Assembly (NCBI GenBank): GCA_030145055.1
Contig: JAQYWK010000006.1
Span: 1 to 64,000 of the forward strand
DNA length: 64,000 bases
DNA from: Desulfovibrio sp.
GTDB lineage: Bacteria; Desulfobacterota; Desulfovibrionia; Desulfovibrionales; Desulfovibrionaceae
Direction of reading: 5' to 3'
This document shows positions 1 to 8,613 of the stretch, one piece after another (within the stretch, counting starts at the first letter, position 1; every line of letters starts with the position of its first letter). The translations under genes were made by a program, and so were the position numbers. The notes beneath the pieces were generated by a model that was given only the letters and a program-made list of their open reading frames with translations, did not search any database and was not told the origin of the DNA.

Positions 1-1466
1 AATTTGAGCGTGATGGTGTCAGTTCTAAGTCGGATGAAAATATTAAGGTGACTCCTTTTGCTGTAGCGGAAATGCAAGCCCCCTACTCGACACTAACAAC
101 TGCGCGTGATGGTGATGGCAGAATTATTGAAAAGCTACTCCACCTCGGAACCATTTATCATCATGTTCAATATGACTACGATGAGGGTGGAAGGCTCATC
201 AGAGTTTTTAACGACGGTAATGTCATTGAGTCGTACGAATACGGTAAGTTTGGCGAGCGGCTTTTCGCTGACACGGTAAGTTTTGGTAAGTGTCAGTATG
301 TTTACGATAAGAATCTAAAACTTATTCAGGCTGGCGAGGTTAAGTATTATTACGACGCCAAAGGTCGGCTTGTTTTGAAGCAGGACAATGGGCAGATCAC
401 CAAATATTCATATCTGCCAAACGGTGCGCTTCACAAAGCGCAATTACCTGATGGCCGTATCATTGAATATCATTTCGATTCCGAAGGTATGCGTATAGCC
501 AAATCTGTGAATGGAGCGGTTACCGAAAAATATCTATGGAAAGATTTCACGACACTTGAAGCTGTTTCTGATGGCGCAGGACAAAACGTGAAAGCCTTTG
601 CATATGACGATGAAGGCGATCCCGTTGCCATGATCTACAACGATAATATGTATTATTTCGCGTCGGATCAGGTCGGCTCCATCTATATGGTTGCGGATGG
701 TAATGGAAATAAGGTAGAGCAAATTATATGTGATTCGTTTGGTAATCTTATTGTCGATACTGATGGAGCTATTGATATCCCTCTAGGTTTCGCAGCGGGA
801 CTTCTCGATAAAGATACTGGCCTAGTTCATTTCGGATACCGTGAGTATGACCCCGCCATTGGGCGTTTTACCACTCCTGATCCTATAGGGTTTGCTGGTG
901 GCGATGTGGATGTTTACGGTTATTGTTGGGATGATCCGAATAATTTTGTGGATCGGGATGGTTTGATGGGCTATGTGCCAAGACTGGCTCCATACGGTTC
1001 TGATATAGTGAATGCTCTAGATCCAAGTAGGCCTTCATGGCAAGGTGCAGCCTTAGATACTATTGTGGATGCTGTTAAGAATCAAGATCTTGATAAAAAT
1101 ATTAAGGAAATACAAGAAGGACGATTTGGAGAAAAGGAAGATGTTCCTCTTAGAACCGACCTGAGAAAACAAAAAGAAAAGAGCAAAGAAAACAAGAAAA
1201 AAGAGCAAACCGAAGAAGGTAAAAATACTCTTGATAAAAATATTGAAAAAATACAAGAAGGCAGGTTCGGAAAAAAGGAAGATGTTCCTCTTAGAACCGA
1301 CCTGAGAAAACAAAAAGAAAAGAACAAAGAAAACAAGAAAAAAGAGCAAACCGAAGAAGGTAAAAATGTTCTTGATAAAAATATTAAGAAAATACAAGAA
1401 GGCAGGTTCGGAAAGAGAGAACGTAGGCCAACAAGGTCTGATTTGAAGAATAGTAAAAAAAAATAA
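1..1466 (+). CDS. RHS-repeat protein, C-terminal part (5' end outside window)
   Basis: The reading frame is already open at base 3, so the true start lies upstream; the GTG at 48 is internal. The protein carries YD/RHS repeats (for example YDYDEGGRLIRVFNDGN) and then the RHS-associated core signature around codons 270-305 of the visible part (GYREYDPAIGRFTTPDPIGF). In polymorphic toxins the segment after this core is the variable toxin tip. Here the tip is not a recognisable nuclease or other enzyme: it is a short linker followed by two and a half copies of a 47-residue Lys/Glu-rich repeat. The protein is probably a surface or secreted RHS protein. Whether the tail is toxic, a scaffold or a decayed toxin is unknown. 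A membrane protein gene follows immediately and could be its immunity partner. Confidence 0.85.
   Translation, partial: FERDGVSSKSDENIKVTPFAVAEMQAPYSTLTTARDGDGRIIEKLLHLGTIYHHVQYDYDEGGRLIRVFNDGNVIESYEYGKFGERLFADTVSFGKCQYVYDKNLKLIQAGEVKYYYDAKGRLVLKQDNGQITKYSYLPNGALHKAQLPDGRIIEYHFDSEGMRIAKSVNGAVTEKYLWKDFTTLEAVSDGAGQNVKAFAYDDEGDPVAMIYNDNMYYFASDQVGSIYMVADGNGNKVEQIICDSFGNLIVDTDGAIDIPLGFAAGLLDKDTGLVHFGYREYDPAIGRFTTPDPIGFAGGDVDVYGYCWDDPNNFVDRDGLMGYVPRLAPYGSDIVNALDPSRPSWQGAALDTIVDAVKNQDLDKNIKEIQEGRFGEKEDVPLRTDLRKQKEKSKENKKKEQTEEGKNTLDKNIEKIQEGRFGKKEDVPLRTDLRKQKEKNKENKKKEQTEEGKNVLDKNIKKIQEGRFGKRERRPTRSDLKNSKKK
1089..1442 (+). repeat. 141-bp in-frame tandem repeat in the RHS tail
   Basis: Repeat units begin at 1089, 1230 and 1371, exactly 141 bp (47 codons) apart. 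The first two are nearly identical; the third keeps its first 40 or so bases closely and then diverges. Each unit starts LDKNI and contains IQEGRFG and a basic/acidic run rich in KE. The near identity of copies one and two at DNA level implies recent duplication. Confidence 0.95.
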
Positions 1467-1480
1467 AGTGAAAAAAGGTA

Positions 1481-1512
1481 CTAAGCTGCGGGAAACTTCT
1501 CCCGTAGCTTAG
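1481..1512 (+). terminator. hairpin after the RHS gene
   Basis: A 13-bp stem with one G-T wobble (CTAAGCTGCGGGA against TCCCGTAGCTTAG) lies 15 bases after the RHS stop. There is no strong T-run behind it, so it may be a weak terminator or an mRNA-stabilising hairpin between the RHS gene and the next gene. Confidence 0.55.
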
Positions 1513-1537
1513 ACTAATCACGGATAAGGATTTATTT

Positions 1538-2116
1538 ATGCTGAAAGAGTATTACTTGTTTTATAAAGAGCAATGGCTCGTTTGGACGATGGTCGCTGCA
1601 AGTATATATATTATGGGGATTTTGATTGGTAGGCGCTCGCTATTCCTCTTGTTTTTATGTGTAACTATTTCTCCTTTCTTGCTCTCTAGCGTTCATCGAT
1701 CTTTCATGTCTTATTTGAAAAGTATGTTTACCTTTAATGGCTTATTGCGAATTATATTTATCACGTTCTCATGCCTTTTTATTGTTGAATCATTATTTAC
1801 TTTAATGTGCATCAAATTATTTTTTGATGGCATTACAAGTATTCAAGATATAGCAAAATCTTTTATATGGGATGGCATCTCGGCGATTATTTTATATTTT
1901 ATTTATAAAAAAAAGATGGTGCGAAAAATAAATGATGAAGGAATAATTATCGGTGTTATCATGCTCGTTTTGGGATTAACCTTGCAGTATACAATTTTGG
2001 GATATTTTCACTCATCAAATAGTTATTTTGGCTCGCCAATAAGTGTTGTTTTAGATTGTTTTTGCATGGGTAGTTTTATTTATATTTTGAATAGTTCATT
2101 ACGACTTAATCACTAA
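1538..2116 (+). CDS. multi-pass membrane protein, possible RHS immunity protein
   Basis: 192 residues with about five hydrophobic segments (roughly residues 16-32, 35-52, 70-95, 105-122, 137-155, and a C-terminal one), so it is an inner-membrane protein. AAGGA lies about 7 bases before the ATG. I do not recognise a family. Its position directly downstream of an RHS protein, on the same strand and 71 bp away, is where immunity genes sit in polymorphic toxin loci, but that role is inference. It is AT-rich compared with the RHS gene, consistent with separate acquisition. Confidence 0.6.
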   Translation: MLKEYYLFYKEQWLVWTMVAASIYIMGILIGRRSLFLLFLCVTISPFLLSSVHRSFMSYLKSMFTFNGLLRIIFITFSCLFIVESLFTLMCIKLFFDGITSIQDIAKSFIWDGISAIILYFIYKKKMVRKINDEGIIIGVIMLVLGLTLQYTILGYFHSSNSYFGSPISVVLDCFCMGSFIYILNSSLRLNH

Positions 2117-2236
2117 CTATAGCATAAGAATTAAACACCCTTGCTGTGCATGATCGATGTAAATGAGGATAAAGTAGATGCAGAATGGTACATAAAACAA
2201 GCCATCATTTCGGATCTACACCAAATAAAGGGACGA

Positions 2237-2488
2237 TCACAACGTTGGTTTCAAATTAACAGCTTTAGCTTTCTCACCTTGCATCAGATGGTAATATTTT
2301 TGCTGAGTTGTGCTAATGCTTGAATGTCCAAGCATTGCAGATACAGCAGCAAGGTCTGCCCCATTTCTGAGCATCTCTGTCGCCCATAAGTGCCTTATGT
2401 CATACATCCGTACCGGGTAAGCAATTCCAGCTTTTTCTACAGCAGTCTTAAAACTTCGTCTTATTTTTTTCAGCGGCTTGTTAAGATA
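2237..2488 (-). pseudogene. tyrosine recombinase/integrase, C-terminal fragment
   Basis: The fragment encodes about 83 residues of an integrase C-terminus: a box II-like RHLWATEML (position of the HxxR motif), the LGHSSISTTQ segment, and the catalytic Tyr in QKYYH. The N-terminal two thirds, including the first catalytic Arg, is missing because the reading frame is cut at 2489 by the IS element. An apparent GTG start at 2500 lies inside the IS and is not the native start. It is inactive as it stands and marks an old integrated element. Confidence 0.85.
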
Positions 2489-2518
2489 TGATCCTGCCAC
2501 ACTTTTCTGGACAGTGAG

Positions 2519-3400
2519 TTAAGCCACAAAAATATTTTCCTGACAGTTGGTTTCAAATTCAGCAGGCGACTTCCAGCCATTGCTGGAATGACGTCTTCTG
2601 CGATTGTAGTAGGCCTCAATATATTGAAATAGAGCAATTTCCGTTTCATGTTTGTCTAAAAACCTTCTGTGATAGACCATTTGCGTTTTCAAAGTGTGGA
2701 AAAAGGACTCAGCAACCGCATTATCCCAGCAGTTGCCTCTTCGGCTCATACTTTGGATGCAACCATGTTTAGCGAGATGTTTTCTGAATTCTTGACTAGC
2801 ATATTGCACTCCTTGGTCACTGTGAACAATCAGTCCCTTAGATGGTCTGCGCCGGACTAAAGCCTTATTGAAGGCACAAATTACTGAACTTCTTTCCAGA
2901 GAATCACTTAAATCCCAGCCAACAACAATTCGTGAAAATAAGTCTATAAAAACTGTAAGGTAGAACCATTTTCGGCCCACTTTTATGTACGTGATATCCG
3001 TTGCCCAAACCTTGTTCGGTCTGGATACGGAAAACTGGCGATTCAGCAGGTTGGGTGCTGCGGGTTCCTTGTGGGAGGAGTCAGTGGTAACCACAAATTT
3101 TCGTACAGTTTTACATTGAAGTCCCATAGCCTTCATCTTTCTTGCAACTCGTGTACGGCTGACTTTTTTGAACCTTTCCTCTGCATGTAAATCGCCCGTA
3201 ATCATAGGGCTTCCTGCCATTTTGCCATGTTCAAGATATAGTTCTCGAATACGACTCTTCAATATTTTGTTTTCAATGGACCTCTTTGATTCAGGTCTTG
3301 ATAGCCAACTATAAAAACCACTCCGAGAAACTTTGAGGGTTTGGCACATCTTCTTCACCGGAAAAATCGAGCGGTTCATTTTTATAAATTTGAATGTCAT
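2519..3400 (-). CDS. IS3-family transposase OrfB (DDE integrase domain)
   Basis: 293 residues with an intact DDE rve core: first Asp in VWATDITYIKV, second in HSDQGVQYAS, Glu in NAVAESFFHTLK, followed by the conserved YNRRRRHSSNGWKSPAEF end. The N-terminus has the HTH_21-like SRSGFYSWL segment. The ATG overlaps the orfA stop (ATGA), but expression is probably mainly by -1 frameshifting from orfA, which makes an OrfAB fusion read through IGHLQQSTE into this frame. It catalyses transposition of the surrounding IS. Confidence 0.93.
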   Translation of the reverse strand: MTFKFIKMNRSIFPVKKMCQTLKVSRSGFYSWLSRPESKRSIENKILKSRIRELYLEHGKMAGSPMITGDLHAEERFKKVSRTRVARKMKAMGLQCKTVRKFVVTTDSSHKEPAAPNLLNRQFSVSRPNKVWATDITYIKVGRKWFYLTVFIDLFSRIVVGWDLSDSLERSSVICAFNKALVRRRPSKGLIVHSDQGVQYASQEFRKHLAKHGCIQSMSRRGNCWDNAVAESFFHTLKTQMVYHRRFLDKHETEIALFQYIEAYYNRRRRHSSNGWKSPAEFETNCQENIFVA

Positions 3401-3702
3401 TTCGGTGCTCTGCTGAAGATGGCCAATGCTTTTTTTAGGATATCTCGTTCTGTTTCAGCGTCACGTAGTTTTTTCTCCAGCTCTTTTATTCTGCGTTTTT
3501 CATCGGTTAAAATTTCGTTTCCCTGACCGGAAAAGGCAATTCTTCCGTTACGAGAAAACTCTCGTCGCCAGCGGTAAAGTATGGCGTAAGAAATTCCAAG
3601 GCTTTCTGCCACTTCAGAATGTGTACGAGACGGATCTTCACTTAAAAGAACTGCATTGCGCTTAAACTCTGGATCATAAGTTCGACGTTTGGGCTTGGTC
3701 AT
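3397..3702 (-). CDS. IS3-family transposase OrfA (HTH_Tnp_1)
   Basis: 101 residues. The N-terminal helix-turn-helix (residues about 5-50, with YDPEFKRNAV and LGISYAILYRWRRE) binds the IS ends; a leucine-zipper-like coiled coil follows (RRIKELEKKLRDAETERDIL). An A7 run near the 3' end supplies the slippery site for fusion to OrfB. Confidence 0.92.
   Translation of the reverse strand: MTKPKRRTYDPEFKRNAVLLSEDPSRTHSEVAESLGISYAILYRWRREFSRNGRIAFSGQGNEILTDEKRRIKELEKKLRDAETERDILKKALAIFSRAPK
3429..3437 (-). other. -1 ribosomal frameshift site of the IS3 element
   Basis: On the minus strand the sequence CTAAAAAAAGC offers the A-AAA-AAG heptamer. Slipping back one base continues in the OrfB frame with no stop before the OrfB ATG (SIGHLQQSTEMTF), the classic IS3 arrangement. 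Confidence 0.75.
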
Positions 3703-3767
3703 TTACTTCTCCTGTAAAAGTCAGGATAGTTACTTAACCGTGTGTCCGCAAATCTATAGCAGGATCA

Positions 3768-5183
3768 CCTCCTAACACCCCGCAATATTCTCAACCTCAG
3801 TCCCCAGAACTTGATCACTCACCTGACCATCATAAAAATATTAGCTACTATCATGAACTTGAAGAGGACTACAGACTTGAATATTCAGAAAACGTTCCGC
3901 ATCACCCTGCAGCCATATATAAAAAAGGACAACCTTATATTTGGACGTCTTGGTATGGAGGAAACGACACCATAAACACTATTGACTGGTCTCTGCTGAA
4001 AGGACGTGATGTGTCATTTGGGGTAGACTGGAAATCATATGAAAATACGCAAGAAATTTTTAACATGATCTTTTTCATTAATTCCCAGCTACACGACAAT
4101 TTATCCGTTATTCTTTGCGAAGGCTATGCACGAGAATTCAATCTACCCCCTTTAAACTATCCCTACAGATACAAACTTCACATCGATAATTTTCTCGAAT
4201 TAGCTATAAAAAAATTGAGGTTATTCCCGGATAAAAACATTCAAGACAAAATTTCAAAACACACTAAAAAGCAAAAGGTAAAAGACCTAAGCAGCTTAAC
4301 AAAAACGACATCACCTCTCCCACTCCTTTCCCCTGTCATAACAGCAGGCAGCTTATCCATTTTGTACGCAGAATCAGGCGCTGGTAAGACATGGGTAGCA
4401 ATGAGCATTGCTGTTGCGGTGTCGTTCGGAATAAAAGCATTTCATACTTGGAAAGCCAAAAAATCTCACAAAGTGCTGTATATCGACAGTGAATTGGGTA
4501 AAACAACTTTTAATGAACGCATTGGAAAAGTTATATCCTGCTATCCTGGAGACTTAAAGCACAACTCAAATAACACGCAGCTAACATGGGAACACGCCAA
4601 CGACATTGATATTTCCCAGCTATCTGGGCAACAAGAAATTAATGACTTAATTTCCGAAGCAAATTCGAGAGACGATAAGAACCATAAAGTCAGGCTCCTC
4701 ATACTTGATAACCTTTCAACCTTAACAAATTTCACAGACTCAAACAAAGCATGGAATTCCATACATACATGGGCAAAAGAGCTTGCAAAGAAAAACATTG
4801 CGGTATTGGTTGTCCATCACTCCGGTAAGGATGGGGCACAACGAGGCGGAACGGCAAAGACTGTAACAGCAGATTCTGTAATACGACTCGACAAAGTAAA
4901 AAGCGGCCCAACTAAAATTTCACTGAAAGTCAGTATTCAGAAGGGCAGAAACACTTATGGGAAGCATGCAGAACCATTTACGATAGAACTTGATCCCAAC
5001 AAAAAAAATAGTCGCTGGAAAACCATACGTCCCCAAAGAAATAAGGAAGAACAGAATAACATAATTATAGAACGATCCGCACAGGGCTGGAAAGAATCGG
5101 AAATAGCTGACGAATTACAACTTTCGCTTGCAACTATTAAAAGACGTCGTAACCAGCTCAGTCTTACAAAAAAAAGAAACTAG
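3768..5183 (+). pseudogene. primase/helicase with RecA-like (AAA_25) domain, 5' end deleted at the IS
   Basis: The frame is open from the first base after the IS; the GTG at 4011 is internal. The visible N-terminal part has the phage/plasmid primase pattern (a WTSWYGG segment, then DWSLLKGRDVSF, which corresponds to the WSPLxGRDV stretch preceding a toprim-like region). A RepA/AAA_25 ATPase follows: Walker A AESGAGKT near 4373-4396, Walker B LLILDN near 4700, and VVHHSGKDG near 4810. It ends with a small helix-turn-helix (residues SEIADELQLSLATIKRRR). The catalytic primase N-terminus (zinc finger and most of toprim) is missing. This was probably the replication gene of the old integrated element. 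Confidence 0.8.
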
Positions 5184-5221
5184 AATCCTGCGAGGTATAA
5201 AACAACCTCACAGAATTCTAG
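5181..5221. terminator. bidirectional terminator between convergent genes
   Basis: A long stem (TAGAATCCTGCGAGGT against AACCTCACAGAATTCTA, two mismatches) starts at the primase stop codon and lies between the plus-strand primase remnant and the minus-strand gene at 5237. Confidence 0.7.
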
Positions 5222-5236
5222 GAACTCATAAACTTA

Positions 5237-5593
5237 CTATAAACATTCATCATCACTTACTATTTCAAACTGAGGAGCGAAATTCCACTTCCTTGTGGAC
5301 ACCATAGTTATCCTTGTGACAACATCCTCAAGCCTGCAATCAATTTTACTCAATTGCTGCAAATAGGATTTAAAAGCATATACGTCTTTAGGAGCATGTA
5401 ATGTTAGCTTATAAAATTTGTTGGTAGACCTTAGATCGAAATCGTAGGCTAAAACCCAACCTTGAGGAAGACACTTTTCATCATAACATTTCCGCTCCCC
5501 TTCTAGCCCTCCGTGCCCCCACTTCAAGAAACGCTTTCCTGTTAAAGTAAACTGTGCTTCAAGCGAACTTCCTAGATTTGTTTTATTTTCCAT
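5237..5593 (-). CDS. hypothetical protein of an integrated element
   Basis: 118 residues from the ATG at 5593 (AGGAG about 10 bases upstream). An ATG at 5623 in the same frame, adding ten residues, also has a good GGAGG site, so the start is ambiguous. No family recognised. The sequence is soluble-looking with a Gly/Lys-rich stretch near residues 20-35 and an acidic C-terminus. It lies in the remnant of the primase/AlpA/Gp2 element, so a phage-satellite or plasmid accessory role is likely but undefined. Confidence 0.55.
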   Translation of the reverse strand: MENKTNLGSSLEAQFTLTGKRFLKWGHGGLEGERKCYDEKCLPQGWVLAYDFDLRSTNKFYKLTLHAPKDVYAFKSYLQQLSKIDCRLEDVVTRITMVSTRKWNFAPQFEIVSDDECL

Positions 5594-5651
5594 AAATTTA
5601 CTTCTCCTAATACTGATAAACATAATCGTATCCTCCGAACTTTTTTGAAGT

Positions 5652-5689
5652 TAATAAAAGAGCTCTGCATGGTATTATCCATACAGAGC
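5652..5689 (-). terminator. hairpin with T-rich 3' side, minus strand
   Basis: On the minus strand GCTCTG(TA)TGG pairs with CCATGCAGAGC and is followed by TCTTTTATTA. It lies between the gene starting at 6017 and the one starting at 5593 or 5623, so it is a second terminator for the former or an attenuator for the latter. Confidence 0.55.
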
Positions 5690-5708
5690 CCAATTTGCCT
5701 TTAGACAT

Positions 5709-5742
5709 AAAAAAAGCCCTGTCTTTATAAGAAGATCAGGAC
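5709..5742 (-). terminator. rho-independent terminator, minus strand
   Basis: On the minus strand GTCCTGATCTT pairs with AAGACAGGGC and a run of seven T follows. It lies about 35 bases after the stop of the AlpA-like gene. Confidence 0.75.
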
Positions 5743-5774
5743 CAACAATTCGTATTTATGTATTCTTCAGCTAA

Positions 5775-6017
5775 TCACTGCGAAATCAAATTAGTAAACC
5801 ACCACTCAAGAAAAGGGTCTCTAACAATCAGTATCTTACGATTACCGGATTTCAAGAAGCACTTATCAGGGATTGTATCTTCAGCAGCAAGATCCTTATT
5901 TGCACGAAGGTTTTGGATAGTTCTCCATCTTACAGCTTTACCTGTAAACACATCAAGTTCAGTGGCTGCAAATATCGGAGGAATAGAGCTTTTAAGTTGT
6001 TCAATCAGTTCATCCAT
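5775..6017 (-). CDS. small AlpA/excisionase-like DNA-binding protein
   Basis: 80 residues. The pattern of a Pro-rich start (SSIPPIFAATEL), a helix-turn-helix (residues about 18-45, VRWRTIQNLRANKDL), then a basic beta-hairpin-like KSGNRKILIVRDPFLEWW resembles small helix-turn-helix proteins of the MerR/AlpA excisionase type found in integrated elements of Desulfovibrio-like genomes. Expected role: transcription control or excision. Identification rests on overall layout, not on a strong motif. Confidence 0.55.
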   Translation of the reverse strand: MDELIEQLKSSIPPIFAATELDVFTGKAVRWRTIQNLRANKDLAAEDTIPDKCFLKSGNRKILIVRDPFLEWWFTNLISQ

Positions 6018-6117
6018 TTTATCTTCTCCCAGGTCGTATGGTTAATTCTTCATACGATTGAGGAAGAAGATATTTTTTTATTTCAGATGCACCATGATGT
6101 TCACGATTCTCAAGCTT

Positions 6118-6744
6118 TCAGAGGGATAACAAATTTCCCTTTGGAACCCTGGAACACCCTATTTCCCTAACCCTTTTCGGAGCACCTCCCTTGGTATTAA
6201 CCTTTGCCAGGTAACTACACCGCTCGAAGCAAGCATCCTTAACGTGACCGTAGTCATCACAATTTCGTCTCATACGGTAGCTATTAACCTGAGTCTCTCC
6301 ACTACGGGATTTCGTGCAATGATCAACAAGACCTTGTCCATCTAACTTAAGTGTTGAGCCCCAATGTTCTTCTGCTTTTTTAGTCAACATATGAGGGTAT
6401 TGCATTTTGTTTCCATCAACCAAAACAATCATGTGGTAGTGCTGATTATTGCGCCCTTGCTTCTGTTCACGAACCCATAAGTAATAAGGATCAAGACCGT
6501 TCCTTTTAAAGTATATGCTAAACTTAGAAATAAATTCTGAGATGTGATTGTTATCTGTAGGAGCCTGATAGTCTTGCGGATATCTCAAATCCATTCTGAC
6601 ACAAAGGACCTTGTTATGCTTCTGAGTTGTGTGTTCTATTAAACCATCTATTCTGTTTAATATTTTTTCATCACATCCTAATCCTTTTTCTTTAGAAGTA
6701 AGTATTGGATAACCATTGTAAGTTTCATCATAGGTAATTTTCAT
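6118..6744 (-). CDS. inovirus Gp2-like / YagK-YfjJ family protein
   Basis: 208 residues resembling the YagK/YfjJ C-terminal family (inovirus Gp2-type proteins). The central motif QHYHMIVLVDG (residues about 100-110) resembles the HUH-type histidine strand of replication initiators, and the LWVREQKQGRNNQHYH context is typical of this family. The C-terminus has RCSYLAKVNTKG, another family hallmark. Probably a replication-initiation or mobilisation function of the old element. A catalytic Tyr cannot be assigned with confidence. The gene is divergent from hsdM. Confidence 0.7.
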   Translation of the reverse strand: MKITYDETYNGYPILTSKEKGLGCDEKILNRIDGLIEHTTQKHNKVLCVRMDLRYPQDYQAPTDNNHISEFISKFSIYFKRNGLDPYYLWVREQKQGRNNQHYHMIVLVDGNKMQYPHMLTKKAEEHWGSTLKLDGQGLVDHCTKSRSGETQVNSYRMRRNCDDYGHVKDACFERCSYLAKVNTKGGAPKRVREIGCSRVPKGNLLSL

Positions 6745-7131
6745 TTCTATAAATTCCTTTTAGAATATTAATTTGATAAATTTAAACTATATAATAAGCA
6801 TCAATTATATTTTTTTAATTAGAATTAAAATGTATATAGAAGTTTACAAACAACAATTAGTTCATAATTTCTTTTTATATGAATATTATTAGTTCATAAT
6901 CAAATTATTAAGTTAGTTGCATTAGATACTACTAAAGACCTAGCTACTCACTGCATTAAATTTGAGGCAGTATTATTAAATTACCTTGCTAATCACATAT
7001 ATTTTACTTCATCATAATATGACGGAATTAAACTAAAATCTAAAATGAAGATCTCGCGACAGTTCACATCCACACCCTTTCCGGTTATGAACAGCCTCTA
7101 AACACAACAATTCTCACACAGGAATATATAG
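6745..7131. promoter_or_regulatory. AT-rich divergent intergenic region with 13-bp direct repeats
   Basis: No credible gene. A perfect 13-bp direct repeat, ATTAGTTCATAAT, occurs at 6856-6868 and 6888-6900, 32 bp apart (about three helical turns, so on one DNA face). It lies between the Gp2-like gene and hsdM and could be an operator for either. No convincing -35/-10 pair can be fixed by eye in such AT-rich sequence. Confidence 0.5.
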
Positions 7132-8613
7132 ATGTTAACCGGATCACTTAAATCACAGATAGATAAAGTATGGGACGCATTCTGGTCCGGCGGCATAGCC
7201 AACCCGCTGACTGTTATTGAGCAGATATCCTACCTGCTATTCATGCGCAGATTGGATCAGCTTCATACTGCGAAACTGGCGGAAGCTGAAATCATGGGTG
7301 AAGAAGTAGAAGATCCCATTTTCGGACCTGAACAGGACACCTTCCGCTGGTCTGTCCTTAAAGATAAAGCCCCTGCTGATATATTCGACATCATCACGCA
7401 GCGTGACGGGCTATTTGATTTCATCAAGAATCTGGACGGCAACGGGGCATCTTATACCAATTTCATGAAAGAGGCCGTCTTCGTCATCCCGACCCCTGCA
7501 CTGCTAACTAAAGTAGTAGACCTTATCGATGCCATCCCCATGGATGACCGCGACACGAAAGGTGATTTATACGAATATCTGCTTTCAAAGCTAACCACCG
7601 CCGGAGTTAACGGACAGTTCCGCACTCCCCGCCACATTATCCGTATGATGGTGGATTTACTTGCCCCCACACCGCAAGACACAATCTGTGATCCCGCATG
7701 TGGTACAGCTGGATTCTTAATGTCTGCCGGTGAATATCTGCGTGAGACTCATCCTGAAATATTTCAAAGCGAAGATCTGCGTAAACATTTCAACGGCCCC
7801 ATGTTCACAGGATTCGATTTCGATTCATCCATGCTACGCATCGCGGTAATGAACATGATGCTTCACGGCGTGGACAATCCGAACATTCAAGCAAGGGATG
7901 CTCTGGCGCAGGAAAGTGAAGGTATATCTGATATCTGCACGAAGCTGTATGCCAACCCGCCATTTAAAGGATCATTAGATAATGAGATAGTAGCCAAGGA
8001 TTTGCTTAGGCCCGTTGCAAGTAAAAAGACTGAACTGCTTTTCATCAATCTGTTCCTGCGGCTACTCAAACCGGGTGGACAATGTGCATGCATCGTACCC
8101 GATGGCGTACTTTTCGGTTCATCAAGGGCGCATCTGGCTATTAGAAAAATGATAGTAGAAGAGCATAAGCTGGACGCGGTTATATCCATGCCGTCTGGTG
8201 TGTTTAAGCCATACGCAGGGGTATCTACAGCTATCCTTATTTTCACCCGTACAGATTCAGGCGGAACCGACAATGTGTGGTTTTATGATATGAAGGCAGA
8301 CGGCTACAGCCTTGATGATAAACGTGCTCTGCTTGAGTCAGATGTTCATGAGAAGAATAATATTCCCGACATTAAAGATCGTTGGAATAATTTGGATGCT
8401 GAGAAAGGTAGGAAGCGCACGGATCAGAGTTTCATGGTTCCAAGGGAAGATATTGAGAAGAATAAATATGATCTGTCTATTAATAGATATAAAGAAATTG
8501 TATATGAAGAAGAAAGTTACGATCCGCCGCTAACCATTCTGGACAGGATGGAAGAGCTTGAGCATGATATCTTAAAAGACATGACAGAACTAAGGGGGAT
8601 GCTAAATGAATAA
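7132..8613 (+). CDS. hsdM: type I restriction-modification N6-adenine methyltransferase HsdM
   Basis: 493 residues, the normal length. The N-terminal HsdM_N helical domain covers residues about 8-130. The methylase has SAM motif I DPACGTAGFL (near residue 187) and catalytic motif IV NPPF (near 275). The product methylates adenine in the sequence chosen by HsdS and is part of the HsdR/M/S complex. It starts with ATG after an ACAGGAA site and overlaps the next gene by 8 bases, so it is translationally coupled to the HEPN-like gene rather than to hsdS. Confidence 0.97.
   Translation: MLTGSLKSQIDKVWDAFWSGGIANPLTVIEQISYLLFMRRLDQLHTAKLAEAEIMGEEVEDPIFGPEQDTFRWSVLKDKAPADIFDIITQRDGLFDFIKNLDGNGASYTNFMKEAVFVIPTPALLTKVVDLIDAIPMDDRDTKGDLYEYLLSKLTTAGVNGQFRTPRHIIRMMVDLLAPTPQDTICDPACGTAGFLMSAGEYLRETHPEIFQSEDLRKHFNGPMFTGFDFDSSMLRIAVMNMMLHGVDNPNIQARDALAQESEGISDICTKLYANPPFKGSLDNEIVAKDLLRPVASKKTELLFINLFLRLLKPGGQCACIVPDGVLFGSSRAHLAIRKMIVEEHKLDAVISMPSGVFKPYAGVSTAILIFTRTDSGGTDNVWFYDMKADGYSLDDKRALLESDVHEKNNIPDIKDRWNNLDAEKGRKRTDQSFMVPREDIEKNKYDLSINRYKEIVYEEESYDPPLTILDRMEELEHDILKDMTELRGMLNE

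Larger units (their letters stand above)
2489..3767 (-). mobile_element. IS3-family insertion sequence, complete
   Basis: Imperfect terminal inverted repeats bound the element: it starts TGATCCTGC at 2489 and ends with the complement GCAGGATCA at 3767; further in, GGACA and TTAAG are also shared. It holds orfA and orfB, both open, with a -1 frameshift site. No 3-4 bp target duplication is visible (left flank ends in AGATA, right flank begins CCTCC). Truncated, unrelated genes lie on both sides, which points to an IS-mediated deletion after insertion. Confidence 0.9.

Noticed and set aside
1053-1397. Long minus-strand frames rich in Phe/Leu opposite the RHS tail
   Set aside because: They are the complement of the Lys/Glu-rich repeat; hydrophobic by composition only, with no ribosome site.
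2141-2323. Plus-strand 60-codon frame between the membrane protein and the integrase fragment
   Set aside because: It runs into the integrase fragment on the other strand and has no ribosome site or recognisable sequence.
5758-6045. Plus-strand 95-codon frame opposite the AlpA-like gene
   Set aside because: The minus frame has the better ribosome site, a terminator after it and a protein-like HTH; the plus frame is its shadow.
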